From NCBI RefSeq assembly GCF_900699785.1, contig NZ_LR535679.1, forward strand, positions 124,001-188,000: DNA of 64,000 nt, given 5' to 3'. The DNA comes from Campylobacter showae (GTDB lineage: Bacteria; Campylobacterota; Campylobacteria; Campylobacterales; Campylobacteraceae). Shown in pieces: positions 28,773 to 36,704 of the stretch. The position numbers and the translations under genes were made by a program. The notes under the pieces are model-generated. The model was not told the DNA's origin, searched no databases, and saw only the letters and a list, made by a program, of their open reading frames with translations. Each line of letters opens with the position of its first letter. Positions within the stretch are counted from its first letter, which is position 1.

Positions 28773-29474
28773 GTGAGAAAAAATATTTACTTTTGCGCCC
28801 TCGCAGCAGCGTTTTTGAGCGGGTGTTTGCCTAGCGCCGACCCTCGCATAGATATGAAACCGCCCGTTTACGTCGAGCAGCTTCCCGCCAAGCAGGTCAA
28901 TAACCAACCAAACGCCGGTAGCCTTTTTGGTCGCGGCGACAACCCGCTTTTTGCCGACCGCAAGGCGATGAACGTAAACGACATCGTAACCGTCGTCATC
29001 AGCGAGCGCGCCAACCAAAGCTCCAGCGGCAAGCACGACACGAGCAAAAACAGCACGATAAGCCTTGGCGGAGGGGTATTTACCGCAGGCTCCGCGCCGC
29101 TATCTACGCTAGCCACTCAGCTAAACAAAGCCGGCGACATCGGCTTTAGCGCGGGTACGAAAAATGAATTTACGGGTGCAGGATCTAGCGTGCGCGCAGA
29201 GGCTTTTACGACTACGATTTCAGCGCGCATCATTAAGGTGCTAGAAAACGGCAACTACTTTATCGAGGGCTCGCGCGAACTGCTCATAAACGGCGAAAAG
29301 CAAATCATGCAGCTTAGCGGCGTGATCCGCCCGTACGACATCTCAAACGCCAACGAGATCGACTCGCGCTACATCGCCGACGCCAAAATCTTATATAAAA
29401 CCGAAGGCGACGTGGATAGGGCGACGAGGAAGCCGTGGGGGACGAAGCTTATGGAGGCAATCTGGCCTTTTTAA
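28773..29474 (+). CDS. flgH: FlgH, flagellar L-ring protein
   Basis: 233 residues. It is a lipoprotein (lipobox LSGC, Cys 18), as expected for the outer-membrane ring around the flagellar rod. Family segments seen are SLFGRGDNPLFADRKAMNVNDIVTVVISE, the central GNYFIEGSRELLINGEKQ and SGVIRPYDIS...I.S.YIADA. The start is GTG at 28773 with AAGG before it. A sigma-54 promoter lies just upstream, fitting the middle class of flagellar genes. It is transcribed away from pta. Confidence 0.96.
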   Translation: MRKNIYFCALAAAFLSGCLPSADPRIDMKPPVYVEQLPAKQVNNQPNAGSLFGRGDNPLFADRKAMNVNDIVTVVISERANQSSSGKHDTSKNSTISLGGGVFTAGSAPLSTLATQLNKAGDIGFSAGTKNEFTGAGSSVRAEAFTTTISARIIKVLENGNYFIEGSRELLINGEKQIMQLSGVIRPYDISNANEIDSRYIADAKILYKTEGDVDRATRKPWGTKLMEAIWPF

Positions 29475-29496
29475 GCTTTTTTATGCTTAGCTAGCT

Positions 29497-29618
29497 GGCT
29501 TGTCTTTTGAGTGTCTTTGAATGAGTTTGAAATTTTCGCCCTGCGACAGACTATATGTCTAGTCTTGGGACGAAAATTTCCGCACAACATTCAAATCCAT
29601 CTCAAAACACTTCGCCTT
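29497..29618 (+). repeat. Dispersed hairpin element, copy B
   Basis: Second copy of the family, 22 nt after the flgH stop on the same strand. Outer arms are 29505-29523 and 29588-29607 (TTTTGAG... / ...CTCAAAA). Inner arms are GAAATTTTC (29529-29537) and GAAAATTTC (29572-29580). The apical hairpin is AGAC-tatat-GTCT (29548-29560), where the other copies have GAAC / GTTC. It begins GGCTTGTCT and ends CTTCGCCTT like copy C. Confidence 0.8.
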
Positions 29619-29786
29619 AATTTCTAAATTCAAATTTAAAGTCAAATTTGCAAATTTCGGCTTCAAATTTTGACCACCGAGACCCGCATTTTGAAAATGC
29701 AAATTTAAAATTTGCGGCGCGGCAGCGCCAAATTTAAACCTGCACGTAGTGCAGCAACCTCTCACGTCGTAGGGGATGGGGGATTA
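29619..29786. other. Non-coding spacer with a chain of short palindromes
   Basis: No gene seen. Consecutive perfect palindromes occupy this stretch: GCATTTTGAAAATGC (29686-29700), GCAAATTT-A-AAATTTGC (29699-29715), GGCGC-GGCA-GCGCC (29716-29729) and TGCAC-GTA-GTGCA (29741-29753). The first part is dense in AAATTTG. Confidence 0.6.
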
Positions 29787-29834
29787 TTAAGGGGGAAGGG
29801 AGCGACTTCGTAATTCAAGCCCCTTCCCCCTTAA
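29787..29834. repeat. Strong G/C inverted repeat
   Basis: A perfect 14-bp inverted repeat, TTAAGGGGGAAGGG (29787-29800) and its complement (29821-29834), encloses a 20-nt loop. It is unlike the AT-rich hairpins elsewhere and lies about 250 bp before ilvB. It could be a strong terminator, a processed RNA end or a mobile-repeat remnant. From 29835 to 30044 I see only AAATTTG-rich spacer. Confidence 0.7.
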
Positions 29835-30044
29835 CAAGAAAGATTAAATTTGGTACACAGCGCTAAATTTAATAAAACCAAATTTAGTATTTTCAAGGCA
29901 CGGGTCTCGGCGCGTCAAATTTAATAGCCTATCCAAATTTGAATCCTTCTAAATTTCGCTCGCAAATTTACTCAAATTTAAGCCTTTTCAAAGCACGGCT
30001 CAAATTCTAAGCCCGATTTTACGCGTTTTTAAACCTTAAAGCTG

Positions 30045-30050
30045 TATAAT
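30045..30050 (+). promoter_or_regulatory. -10 box of the ilvB operon
   Basis: TATAAT, 30 bp before the ilvB ATG. The leader is too short for a leader-peptide attenuator, so the branched-chain attenuation known in enterobacteria is not expected here. Confidence 0.6.
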
Positions 30051-30080
30051 CGGGGTCAAATTTATCAAAAGGCGATACAG

Positions 30081-31781
30081 ATGATAAAAGGCATTTCTGG
30101 CTCGCGCATGGTGATGGAAGCCTTGCGCGAAGAGGGCGTAGATACGGTTTTTGGTTACCCCGGCGGCGCGGCGCTAAACATCTACGACGAGACGTACAAG
30201 CAGAGTTATTTTAGGCACGTTTTGACGCGTCACGAGCAAGCCGCCGTGCATGCCGCAGACGGATACGCGCGCGCTAGCGGCAAGGTCGGAGTGGCGTTTG
30301 TAACCAGTGGCCCCGGTTTTACAAACGCGGTCACGGGTCTAGCTACCGCATACTCGGATAGCATCCCGCTTATATTAATCAGCGGCCAGGTTCCGACCTC
30401 GCTTATCGGCACGGACGCCTTTCAGGAGATCGACGCCGTGGGTATCTCGCGCCCGTGCGTGAAACACAACTACCTCGTGCGCAGTATCGAGGAGCTACCG
30501 CGCATCCTAAAAGAGGCCTTTTATATCGCTCGCTCGGGACGCCCGGGGCCCGTTCACGTTGATATCCCAAAAGATATAACCGCAGCCGTGGGGGATTTTG
30601 ATTACCCGACCGAGATAAAGATGCCGACATATAAACCGACCTACAAAGGCAACGCAAAGCAGATCAAAAAGGCGCTAGAAGTCATCGCCGAGGCTAAACG
30701 CCCGCTGCTCTATCTAGGAGGCGGCGTCGTAGCGGCGAACGCTAGCGAGCTCGTGCGTAAATTTAGCGCAAAAACGGGTATCCCAGCGGTCGAAACGCTG
30801 ATGGGCCTTGGCGTCCTAGCGCACGAGGATAAAAATCTACTCTCGATGGTCGGCATGCACGGCAGCTACGCGGCAAATATGGCGATGAGCGAGACTGATC
30901 TGATTATCGCGCTTGGCGTGCGGTTTGACGACCGCGTAACGGGCAAGCTCAGCGAATTTGCCAAAAACGCCAAAATCATCCACGTCGATATCGACCCTAG
31001 CTCAATCTCAAAGATCGTAAACGCGCACTTCCCGATCGTGGGCGATCTAAACTGCGTCCTAGAAGAGATGCTGGAAAAAGTAACCGTAAACGAGCAAAAT
31101 TTGACCGCGTGGCGCAAGATATTGGCTAGGTATGACGCGCTAAATCCGCTGGATTACAAAGACAGCGACGAGATCATAAAACCGCAGTGGGTCGTGTGCG
31201 AAACAGCTAAAATTTTAAAAGAATCGGGCAAAGACGCCGTGATCGCCACCGACGTCGGCCAGCACCAGATGTGGGTCGCGCAGTTTTATCCGTTTGATAG
31301 GCCGCGCCAGCTGATAACTAGCGGAGGTCAGGGGACTATGGGCTTTGGTTTGCCCGCAGCCGTCGGAGCAAAAAGCGCGATGCCGGAAAGCACGGTCGTA
31401 AATTTTACCGGCGACGGCTCGATCCTAATGAACATCCAAGAGCTGATGACCGCCACCGAGATCGGCAAGCCCGTCATCAACATCATCTTAAATAACAATT
31501 TCCTAGGCATGGTGCGCCAGTGGCAGACATTTTTCTACGGCGAGCGCTACTCCTCGACCGACCTTAGCTTGCAGCCTGATTTTGCGAAGATCGCAGAGGG
31601 CTTTGGCGGAACGGGCTTCGTGTGCCGCACGAAAGACGAGTTTCGCTCCGCGCTAAAAGAGGCGATAGCCTGTGGCAAAACGGCGATGCTAGACGTGCGC
31701 GTGGATAGATTTGAGGACGTACTGCCGATGGTTCCTGCGGGCGCGGCGATATACAACATGATCTTAAAAAGCAAGGAATAA
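30081..31781 (+). CDS. ilvB: IlvB, acetolactate synthase large subunit
   Basis: 566 residues, thiamine-diphosphate enzyme making acetolactate or acetohydroxybutyrate for valine, leucine and isoleucine. The N-terminal domain has the catalytic Glu in RHEQAAVHAADGYARASG. The C-terminal ThDP motif GDGSILMNIQEL...ILNNNFLGMVRQWQ is complete, and QHQMW / QGTMGFGLPAA are typical. It is followed 2 nt later by its regulatory subunit. Confidence 0.97.
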   Translation: MIKGISGSRMVMEALREEGVDTVFGYPGGAALNIYDETYKQSYFRHVLTRHEQAAVHAADGYARASGKVGVAFVTSGPGFTNAVTGLATAYSDSIPLILISGQVPTSLIGTDAFQEIDAVGISRPCVKHNYLVRSIEELPRILKEAFYIARSGRPGPVHVDIPKDITAAVGDFDYPTEIKMPTYKPTYKGNAKQIKKALEVIAEAKRPLLYLGGGVVAANASELVRKFSAKTGIPAVETLMGLGVLAHEDKNLLSMVGMHGSYAANMAMSETDLIIALGVRFDDRVTGKLSEFAKNAKIIHVDIDPSSISKIVNAHFPIVGDLNCVLEEMLEKVTVNEQNLTAWRKILARYDALNPLDYKDSDEIIKPQWVVCETAKILKESGKDAVIATDVGQHQMWVAQFYPFDRPRQLITSGGQGTMGFGLPAAVGAKSAMPESTVVNFTGDGSILMNIQELMTATEIGKPVINIILNNNFLGMVRQWQTFFYGERYSSTDLSLQPDFAKIAEGFGGTGFVCRTKDEFRSALKEAIACGKTAMLDVRVDRFEDVLPMVPAGAAIYNMILKSKE

Positions 31782-31783
31782 AA

Positions 31784-32251
31784 ATGAGCATAAGAAGAGT
31801 GATTTCAGTCATCGTGCTAAACGAGCACGGCGTTTTATCGCGCATTTCCGGGCTTTTTGCGGGGCGCGGATACAACATCGACACGCTCACGGTCGCACCG
31901 ATCCCGGGCACCGAGCTTTCTCGTATCAGCATCGTCACTAGCGGCGACGAGCGCGTGCTAGAGCAGATCGTAAAGCAGCTACACAAGCTAATACCGACCT
32001 ACAAAGTCATCGAAAGCGGCGAATTCGTCGAAAAAGAGATGGCGCTGGTAAAAATCCCGCTAAGCGAAAATTTCGGCGGACTAGATGCGATACTAAAGGC
32101 CTACAACGGCATCGTAGCCAACACCAACGAAAACTACATCGTAGTCATGGTCAGCGACGACGCGAGCAGGATAGAAAATTTCCTCAAAGCTATCAAAAAA
32201 TTTAACCCTACAGACGTCGTTCGCGGCGGCTCGGTACTAATGGATCTATGA
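31784..32251 (+). CDS. ilvH: IlvH, acetolactate synthase small (regulatory) subunit
   Basis: 155 residues with an N-terminal ACT domain (VIVLNEHGVLSRISGLFAGRGYNIDTLTV) that binds valine for feedback control, and a C-terminal activation domain. Length and pattern fit IlvH/IlvN. It starts 2 nt after ilvB and overlaps lpxD by 4 nt. Confidence 0.96.
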   Translation: MSIRRVISVIVLNEHGVLSRISGLFAGRGYNIDTLTVAPIPGTELSRISIVTSGDERVLEQIVKQLHKLIPTYKVIESGEFVEKEMALVKIPLSENFGGLDAILKAYNGIVANTNENYIVVMVSDDASRIENFLKAIKKFNPTDVVRGGSVLMDL

Positions 32252-33207
32252 TGAAACTAAGCGAAGTTTATAAAATTTTGGGGCTTGAGTTTAGCGGCGA
32301 GGAGCTAGAGATCACGGCTCTAAATTCGCTCTCAAATGCTGGAGCCAGCGAGCTTAGCTACTGCGATAGCGAGAAAAACGCTAAATTTATCGAAGGCTCA
32401 AAGGCGGGCGCGATTTTAGTCGCGTCAAATTTAAAAGAGCTCGTCGGCGCGCAAAGTAGGGCGGTAGTAGTAGAAAACCCGCACCTTGCCTTTGCTATTT
32501 TGAGCGAGTATTTCGCAAAAGAGCTTCTAGCATCCCAGCCGCAACCTGCGCAAATTTCGCCAAGCGCAAAGATAATGCCAAACGTCTACGTGGGCTCAGG
32601 CGCCGTGATCGGCGACAACACGCTCGTGATGGCTGGCGCCTACGTCGGCGATAACGTAAAAATCGGCGCAAACTGCGTCATCCATCCAAACGTCGTCATC
32701 TATAACGACACCGTTATCGGCAACGGCTGTCGCATCAACGCAAACGCCGTCATCGGTAGCGACGGCTTTGGCTACGCACACACGAAAACGGGCGAACACG
32801 TGAAAATTTACCACAACGGCAACGTCGTTTTAGAGGATTACGTCGAGATCGGCGCGTGCACGACGATAGACCGCGGCGTGTTTGAAAGCACGGTCGTAAA
32901 AGCCTACGCCAAGATCGATAACCTCGTGCAAATCGGCCACAACTGCGAGATAGGCTACGGCTCGATACTGGTCTCTCAGGTAGGGCTCGCAGGCTCGACC
33001 AAACTGGGACGCAACGTCGTGATGGGCGGACAAAGCGGCTCTGCGGGGCATTTGAGAGTCGGCGACTTTGCCCAGATAGCGGCTCGCGGCGGCGTGTCAA
33101 AGGATATCGCTGGCGGTAAAAAATACGCAGGCGCATATCCGATAATGGAGCTGGCCGACTTTTTCAAACTGCAAGCTAAGATCGCGAGATTTTTTAAGAA
33201 AAACTAA
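32248..33207 (+). CDS. lpxD: LpxD, UDP-3-O-acylglucosamine N-acyltransferase
   Basis: 319 residues: an N-terminal uridine-binding domain (1-100), then a left-handed beta-helix of hexapeptide repeats (about 105-280: VIGDNTLVMAGAYVGDNVKIG...), with the catalytic His in the VQIGHNCEIG segment and a C-terminal helix. It adds the second acyl chain in lipid A synthesis. It is coupled to ilvH by an ATGATG overlap, so either of two adjacent ATGs may be used. Confidence 0.95.
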   Translation: MMKLSEVYKILGLEFSGEELEITALNSLSNAGASELSYCDSEKNAKFIEGSKAGAILVASNLKELVGAQSRAVVVENPHLAFAILSEYFAKELLASQPQPAQISPSAKIMPNVYVGSGAVIGDNTLVMAGAYVGDNVKIGANCVIHPNVVIYNDTVIGNGCRINANAVIGSDGFGYAHTKTGEHVKIYHNGNVVLEDYVEIGACTTIDRGVFESTVVKAYAKIDNLVQIGHNCEIGYGSILVSQVGLAGSTKLGRNVVMGGQSGSAGHLRVGDFAQIAARGGVSKDIAGGKKYAGAYPIMELADFFKLQAKIARFFKKN

Positions 33208-33243
33208 AAATTTGACGGCTGTTGTGCAATAGCCGTCAAATTT
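33208..33243 (+). terminator. Terminator hairpin after lpxD
   Basis: Perfect 13-bp inverted repeat AAATTTGACGGCT / AGCCGTCAAATTT with a 10-nt loop, directly at the lpxD stop. The stem is built from the AAATTTGAC motif seen throughout the window. Confidence 0.7.
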
Positions 33244-33255
33244 GGTGATGTAAAT

Positions 33256-33564
33256 TTGAACGAAAAATCCATGGAAAAAAGCAAAAGAAAAGAAATTTTA
33301 AAAGCTATAAAAGAAAAAGAACTAGCCGAGTTTAGACAAAATTTGCCTATGCCCGAAGATAAATTTATACGGCTTTTCGAGCTTTTGGACGCCGAGCTTC
33401 ACGCGCATGGCTGCGGTCACAGCCTAAAACTCACCAAGCAAATCCTCTCAAATTTGGAAGTAAAAGACGTTTTGAGCGTGCTTGCGTGGCTTGAAGAGCA
33501 GGGCGGATACTGCGACTGCGAAGTGATGATGAATGTTGAGGAGAAATTTGAGTATTTAGATTAA
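33256..33564 (+). CDS. DUF2695-type small protein
   Basis: 102 residues from TTG at 33256, or 97 from the ATG at 33271; neither has a strong ribosome site. A charged N-terminal helix is followed by a compact domain with HGCGHSLKLTKQIL and EEQGGYCDCEVMMNVEE, the pattern of DUF2695. The Cys and His residues suggest metal binding, which is inference. Function unknown. Confidence 0.75.
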   Translation: MNEKSMEKSKRKEILKAIKEKELAEFRQNLPMPEDKFIRLFELLDAELHAHGCGHSLKLTKQILSNLEVKDVLSVLAWLEEQGGYCDCEVMMNVEEKFEYLD

Positions 33565-33626
33565 AGCGATGATTTAAATTTGATGCTAGGTTTATCAAAT
33601 TTATGGAAGCTAAATTTATAAAAACC

Positions 33627-33664
33627 CAAATTTGACGCTGCAAATTTAAGCCGCGTCAAATTTG
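33627..33664 (-). terminator. Hairpin terminator after the aminotransferase gene
   Basis: Perfect 12-bp inverted repeat CAAATTTGACGC / GCGTCAAATTTG with a 14-nt loop, 14 nt beyond the aminotransferase stop, between convergent genes. It could stop transcription from both sides. Confidence 0.65.
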
Positions 33665-33678
33665 AGTCAAAATTTACG

Positions 33679-34848
33679 CTATTTTTTATAGCTTTTTACG
33701 AATTCGCCGATCCTTGCGATACCTTTTCTGATACTTTCTAAATCGGTCGCAAAAGATAGCCTAAAGTATCCGTCCATACCAAATCCCACGCCGGGCACCA
33801 CGGCAACCTTAGCCTTTTCTAGCAGCTCTTTGCAAAATTTCATACTATCGGGTTCGACTTCGGAGCAGTTTATGAAAAGATAAAACGCGCCGTCAGGCTT
33901 AAGCACGCTAAGTCCCGGTATAGCGTTTATCATCTCGGCACCCAGGTCGCGGCGCTTTTTAAACTCGCCCTTCATATACGCGATGTCCTCGTCGGCTTTG
34001 CCGAGCAGCGCAGGGATGGCGCCGGCTTGCGTTAGGGAGTTTATGTTGCTCGTGCTTTGGCTTTGTAGCTTGTTTACCGCGGCATTTAGCTCTTTAAACG
34101 GGCTAGCCATGTAGCCAAATCTCCAGCCGGGCATCGCGCCGCATTTACTTAGGCCGTTTATCGTGATCGTGCGGTTAAACATATCCTCGCTCACCGCCGC
34201 GGTCGCGACGAATTCGCCCTCATAGTTTAGCTTTTCGTACATTTCGTCGCTAGCTACGATGATTTTCGTGCCTTTTAGCACTTCGCCAAGCGCTTCGAGC
34301 TCTTTGCGGCTATATATCGCGCCCGTCGGATTGCAAGGGCTGTTTAATACTAAAATTTTAGTTCTAGGAGTGATCGCCGCCTTTAGCTGCTCAGGAGTGA
34401 TTTTAAAACCGGTCTTTTCGCTAGTTTCGATAAAAACTGGATTGCCGCCGCTAAATTTGACCATCTCCGGGTAGCTCACCCAGTACGGGCTCGGTACGAT
34501 GACCTCGTCGCCTTCGTCGATTAGCGCCTGAAATACGTTAAAAAGCGAGTGCTTGGCGCCGACGTTGGTGATGATTTGATTTGGCGCGTAGTTTAGGCCG
34601 TTGTCGCGCTTTAGCTTTGCGGCGACCGCCTCTCTCACCTCCGGCGTACCCGCTACGGCTGTGTATTTGCCGCAGCCCTTATCTAGGGCTGATTTTACCT
34701 CGTTTTTAATGATCTCGGGCGTGTCAAAGTCCGGTTCGCCCGCGCCAAAACTGATCACGTCCTCGCCGCGGGCTTTCATCTCTTTTGCCTTGGTGCTGAT
34801 TTCGATGGTTAGGCTCTTGCCTAGCACCTGAACTCTTTTTGATAGCAT
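33679..34848 (-). CDS. aspC: Aspartate aminotransferase (class I/II)
   Basis: 389 residues. A PLP enzyme with the fold-type I pattern: FGAGEPDFDTPE near residue 36, NSPCNPTGAIY in the middle, the PLP lysine in INGLSKCGAMPGWRFGYM, and a C-terminal FRLSFATD. It interconverts oxaloacetate and aspartate. C. jejuni has an aminotransferase (aspB, Cj0762c) in the same place, but cysE (Cj0763c) between it and speA is missing here. Confidence 0.92.
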   Translation of the reverse strand: MLSKRVQVLGKSLTIEISTKAKEMKARGEDVISFGAGEPDFDTPEIIKNEVKSALDKGCGKYTAVAGTPEVREAVAAKLKRDNGLNYAPNQIITNVGAKHSLFNVFQALIDEGDEVIVPSPYWVSYPEMVKFSGGNPVFIETSEKTGFKITPEQLKAAITPRTKILVLNSPCNPTGAIYSRKELEALGEVLKGTKIIVASDEMYEKLNYEGEFVATAAVSEDMFNRTITINGLSKCGAMPGWRFGYMASPFKELNAAVNKLQSQSTSNINSLTQAGAIPALLGKADEDIAYMKGEFKKRRDLGAEMINAIPGLSVLKPDGAFYLFINCSEVEPDSMKFCKELLEKAKVAVVPGVGFGMDGYFRLSFATDLESIRKGIARIGEFVKSYKK

Positions 34849-34868
34849 TTTTACTCCTTTTTATAAAT

Positions 34869-36704
34869 TTAAGATATAGTTTTTAGATAGCCGTTATCGT
34901 TTAAAAACAGATACATTTCGCCTAAAATTTGCTTGCGCTGCGAGTCGGTTACGAGCTTTGATTTTTCGATGCGCTCGCTTAGGATGTCTTGGATCTCGTA
35001 GATGTCGTAGTCAAGGTCCTCCATGATATCAAGGATCGATTGGCTCTCTAGCAGGTGCGAGATTTCAAACCCATTCTCGTTTATCTCGATAGTAGCTTCG
35101 GTTGGGTGGGTAAAGAGATTGTGTTTCATACCTAACACCTCCTGATACGCTCCGACTAGGAAAAATCCTAAAAAGTACTCTTCCTTTTCCACATCTACGT
35201 CGTGCAAAAACAGAGGGTTTTCCTCGTCGTCAAAGCCTATCTCGCCGTCGCTATCGCACGTGATATCCCACAGCGACGCCGAGCGGGTAGGGCGCACGTC
35301 TAGGCGGTCAAGCGGCATAATAGGGAAATTTTGCTTTAAACCCCAAAAATCTGGCAACGACTGAAATAGCGAGAAATTTACGAGATAACGCTCCTGCGCT
35401 TCCTCTTGCAGCTTTAAAAGCTCGGCGTTGTGCTGTTTGGTGCCGAGGATTTTAGCCGCTTTTTTGATGATTAGGTGGGTTAAAATTTCAGCATTCGAGC
35501 GATCTTGCAGATCGACGTAACCTAGATCAAACAGCGTCAAAATGCTCTCCATATGATCGATGCTGTCGTGCAGATACTCTATCGCATTTGACGGCTTTAT
35601 CGTGCTTAGCAGGTCGTTTAGCTCGGTGATTAGCTGAGGGTTTTTCTTTTTCAACACGAGTTTTTCCTCTGTGTAGTCCTGGCTAAAGAGCTCCAAGACG
35701 GGCGCAACTAGCACGGCATGCGAAGCCGAGACGAAGCGGCCGCTCTCGATAAAGATATCGGGCTCCACCTCGTTTCTCTGCGTCGCCATCGTCTTTAGCA
35801 GATAGACCACGTCGTTGGCGTATTCGCTAAGCGTGTAGTTTCGGCTCGAGTTTTCCTTAAACTGCGAGTACTCTATAGCTAGACCGCCGCCTAAATTTAT
35901 GGCTTTTAGGTTTTTCGCGCCCATTTTTCGCAGCTCGGCGTAGATGTTTCCTGCTTCGATTAGAGCCTTTTTTAGCGGGTGGATTTCGGTGATTTGCGAA
36001 CCGATATGAAAGTGGATCATATTAAAGCGATCGAGCAAATTTGCCTCTTTTAGCAAATTTACTGCTTCGATTAGCTCGGTCGCCGTTAGTCCAAATTTGG
36101 AGTTTATGCCGCCGCTTTTAGCCCAGATACCAGATCCACTGCTATGCAGCCTTATGCGCAGACCGATGTTTGGCTTTGGCGCGAAACGCTCTTTTGCGAT
36201 CGCGATGATAGCCTCAAGCTCGTTTAGTCCCTCGATCGTTAGCGTGATGTTGTGCCCCATCTCGGCCGCGATAAAGCCGATGTTTATCATCTCTTTATCC
36301 TTAAAGCCGTTTACGGTGATCGGCGCGCCTTCATTATTATACGCCATCACTAGTAGCAGCTCGGCCTTTGAGCCCGCTTCCAGACCGTAGCCGTATTTTT
36401 GGCCGTGACGGACTAGATTTTTCACAAAGCCCGGATATTGATTTACTTTTAGCGGATAGACGGCGTTAAAGCTGCCTTTGTAGCCGAATTCGTTTTTCGC
36501 GCTCTCAAAGCTTTTGTAAATTTGCGAAATTTGCTTGTGTATGAGGTGTGGGAAGCGCAGCAATAGCGGACCTCGGTAGCCTTCGCTCCTGATGCTTTTT
36601 ACGATATCGATGATGGCGGGTTTTGAGCCGGTATTGACGCAAATTTTACCGTTTTCGACGATGAAGTTATTATTTCCCCACAAATTTAAACCGTAATCAT
36701 ACAT
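34869..36704 (-). CDS. speA: SpeA, biosynthetic arginine decarboxylase
   Basis: 611 residues, PLP-dependent fold III enzyme turning arginine into agmatine for polyamine synthesis. The PLP lysine segment is FNAVYPLKVNQYP near residue 80; MIHFHIGSQITEIHPL, INLGGGLAIEYS and the C-terminal ATIEINENGFEISHLL fit SpeA. It overlaps hisS by 8 nt. Confidence 0.94.
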   Translation of the reverse strand: MYDYGLNLWGNNNFIVENGKICVNTGSKPAIIDIVKSIRSEGYRGPLLLRFPHLIHKQISQIYKSFESAKNEFGYKGSFNAVYPLKVNQYPGFVKNLVRHGQKYGYGLEAGSKAELLLVMAYNNEGAPITVNGFKDKEMINIGFIAAEMGHNITLTIEGLNELEAIIAIAKERFAPKPNIGLRIRLHSSGSGIWAKSGGINSKFGLTATELIEAVNLLKEANLLDRFNMIHFHIGSQITEIHPLKKALIEAGNIYAELRKMGAKNLKAINLGGGLAIEYSQFKENSSRNYTLSEYANDVVYLLKTMATQRNEVEPDIFIESGRFVSASHAVLVAPVLELFSQDYTEEKLVLKKKNPQLITELNDLLSTIKPSNAIEYLHDSIDHMESILTLFDLGYVDLQDRSNAEILTHLIIKKAAKILGTKQHNAELLKLQEEAQERYLVNFSLFQSLPDFWGLKQNFPIMPLDRLDVRPTRSASLWDITCDSDGEIGFDDEENPLFLHDVDVEKEEYFLGFFLVGAYQEVLGMKHNLFTHPTEATIEINENGFEISHLLESQSILDIMEDLDYDIYEIQDILSERIEKSKLVTDSQRKQILGEMYLFLNDNGYLKTIS

